Shown piece by piece: positions 62,897 to 64,000 of a DNA stretch of 64,000 bases. The notes under the pieces were generated by a model. It had not been told where the DNA came from, did not search any database, and saw nothing but the letters and a program-made list of their open reading frames with translations. The stretch is from Owenia fusiformis (Eukaryota > Annelida > Polychaeta > Sabellida > Oweniidae). The translations under genes and the position numbers were made by a program. Location: the NCBI GenBank assembly GCA_903813345.2, contig CAIIXF020000011.1:28946166-29010165 (forward strand). The letters are read 5' to 3'. Position 1 is the stretch's first letter. Each line of letters opens with the position of its first letter.

Positions 62897-63517
62897 ATAG
62901 GCTAAGGTCTAGAAATACTATTTAAATAAAGATGGCATGGTTATCAATCTGTGTTTATTCATATTTCTCTTGAAATAATAATTTAGGTGCTGCTATCTTT
63001 ATATCAGCGCAGAACCTATGTGTAATATGCTTCTAAGTAGGCAAATATAAAATTTCAACAAAACATACATGTAAAAGTGTCATAAGACAGTGTGCCATGC
63101 TTATAAGTATTCTAATATCAAAAATGAACAAAATCGTTCTTTTACTTTTTGAGCAACATCACTCCATATAAAAAATCAATTTCATTAATTATTCAATCAT
63201 AGATGTTGGCCATATCGGTTTGTAGTAGGATCTCATAGGCTCAAAGAATAATTCAGAAGATGAGTCACCAAATTGGAAAACTTCAAAAAAGTCCTATGGA
63301 CGCAGTAATTTGACTTTTAATGCGGCAAATATTTTTCACTTGATCCGGGCTCTTGTGTGTCCAAATATTGTATGTAATTCTAACGTCACATTTCTGGAAT
63401 CCTAGGAGCACCATTCAGATTTAGACAGACAAGAGACTGCCAATAAAATATACTGTTTTGCCCTCTTATCAACGTAGTATTGCTTGAATAACGTTCCTTT
63501 TAGTGATAAAAAAGTTT

Positions 63518-63945
63518 AACCAGAACAACGGCAATGCAAAAGCGTAGCGAATCCCATCGAACAGAAATGGCTGGCATTTTTACAAATGAAATATATAGCA
63601 AATATCATAAAACAACACACCAGAAAGGCCACCATTTTCAAAATGGTTGCTCACTAGCCAAGTTGTCATCAGAAGAAAAAATAATATGCTTTTAAGTAGC
63701 CACCTTTAAAATTTTTGAAAAATCACACACATGTACTTGTAAAATAACACACATAAAAATGGTGGCCATGTTTCAAAATGGCCGACTACTCCCCAAAGTT
63801 TTATTAGACAATGTGCCATGCTTAGAGTATTCACATATCAAATATGAACAAAATCGCTCCACTACTTTTCGAGTTATAGTAAAATACGTTAAAATGGCGG
63901 CCATTTTTCAAAATGCCCGCCTTCTACCAAAAGTGTCTTTAGACA
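63518..63945 (+). mobile_element. HINE-like element, family 1 (copy D), 3'-truncated or chimeric
   Basis: It matches copy B from AACCAGAACAACGGC through the first tandem unit (GCGAATCCCATCGAACAGAA, GGTGGCCATG, CACTACTTTTCGAGTTATAG). It leaves the alignment near 63945 before any 3' hairpin. The interval 62897-63517 holds nothing I recognise except a short copy-B-like patch near 63068-63150. Confidence 0.65.
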
Positions 63946-64000
63946 GCGCAGGGGTTTCAATAAATATTTTTTCAACAGGCTTTTTGGCAATTTCAACAGG

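Noticed and set aside
62171-64000. Search for the NUDC start exon
   Set aside because: No minus-strand ATG exon with a family-like N-terminus and a donor in phase 0; mostly HINE copies C and D. The exon is presumed outside the window.

Overview
This is AT-rich, intron-rich animal nuclear DNA with GT-AG introns. It holds three conserved bilaterian genes embedded in a dense, nested set of DNA transposons. The tailless-type receptor is closer to the protostome tailless style ([23 protein letters not shown]-like first finger) than to vertebrate TLX. The repeats, with GACGG microsatellites and tandem GGCCAT-rich cores, resemble those of molluscs and other marine invertebrates. I infer a marine invertebrate, possibly a lophotrochozoan; the species cannot be read from the sequence.

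Layout. (1) 1-3660, + strand: the last three coding exons of the mitochondrial ribosomal protein gene MRPS31; upstream exons lie off the left edge. (2) 9226-31237, - strand: a complete nuclear receptor gene of the NR2E1/tailless (TLX) class, 8 coding exons, 372 codons plus stop, with a 16-nt first coding exon, a 6.7-kb first intron and an 11.5-kb third intron. (3) 31.6-49.0 kb: gene-poor spacer between the receptor promoter and the next gene, with several precise MITEs. (4) 49051-62170, - strand: nine coding exons (299 codons plus stop) of the nuclear distribution gene NUDC; the start exon lies off the right edge. MRPS31 and NR2E1 converge; NR2E1 and NUDC read in the same direction. Every splice junction I propose has GT-AG borders and a matching phase, which is strong internal support for the models. 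The three genes have no obvious functional link (mitochondrial translation, neural/forebrain transcriptional repression, dynein/Hsp90-linked chaperone).

Mobile DNA. Several elements can be delimited to the base from terminal inverted repeats and target duplications: TA-flanked Tc1/mariner-type MITEs with CAGGGTG-like ends, a hAT MITE with an 8-bp duplication, two elements with CACTGG ends and 5-bp duplications (Transib-like), and a 3.4-kb fold-back element with a decayed protein inside. A second group (five copies or more, three sequence families) has no long terminal repeats. Its members share a Helentron/HINE-like plan: a 5' mini-hairpin, a short subterminal repeat, a microsatellite, and a 3' hairpin whose arm is the inverse of the subterminal repeat. 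The subterminal repeat and 3' hairpin change together from family to family.

Main points for a second look: the shared and covarying architecture of the HINE-like elements; transposon ends sitting 19-20 nt upstream of the 3' splice sites of coding exons in two different genes; the CACTGG/5-bp-duplication pair; and RFX X-box-like palindromes (GTTGCCATGGCAAC type) recurring inside three unrelated transposons.
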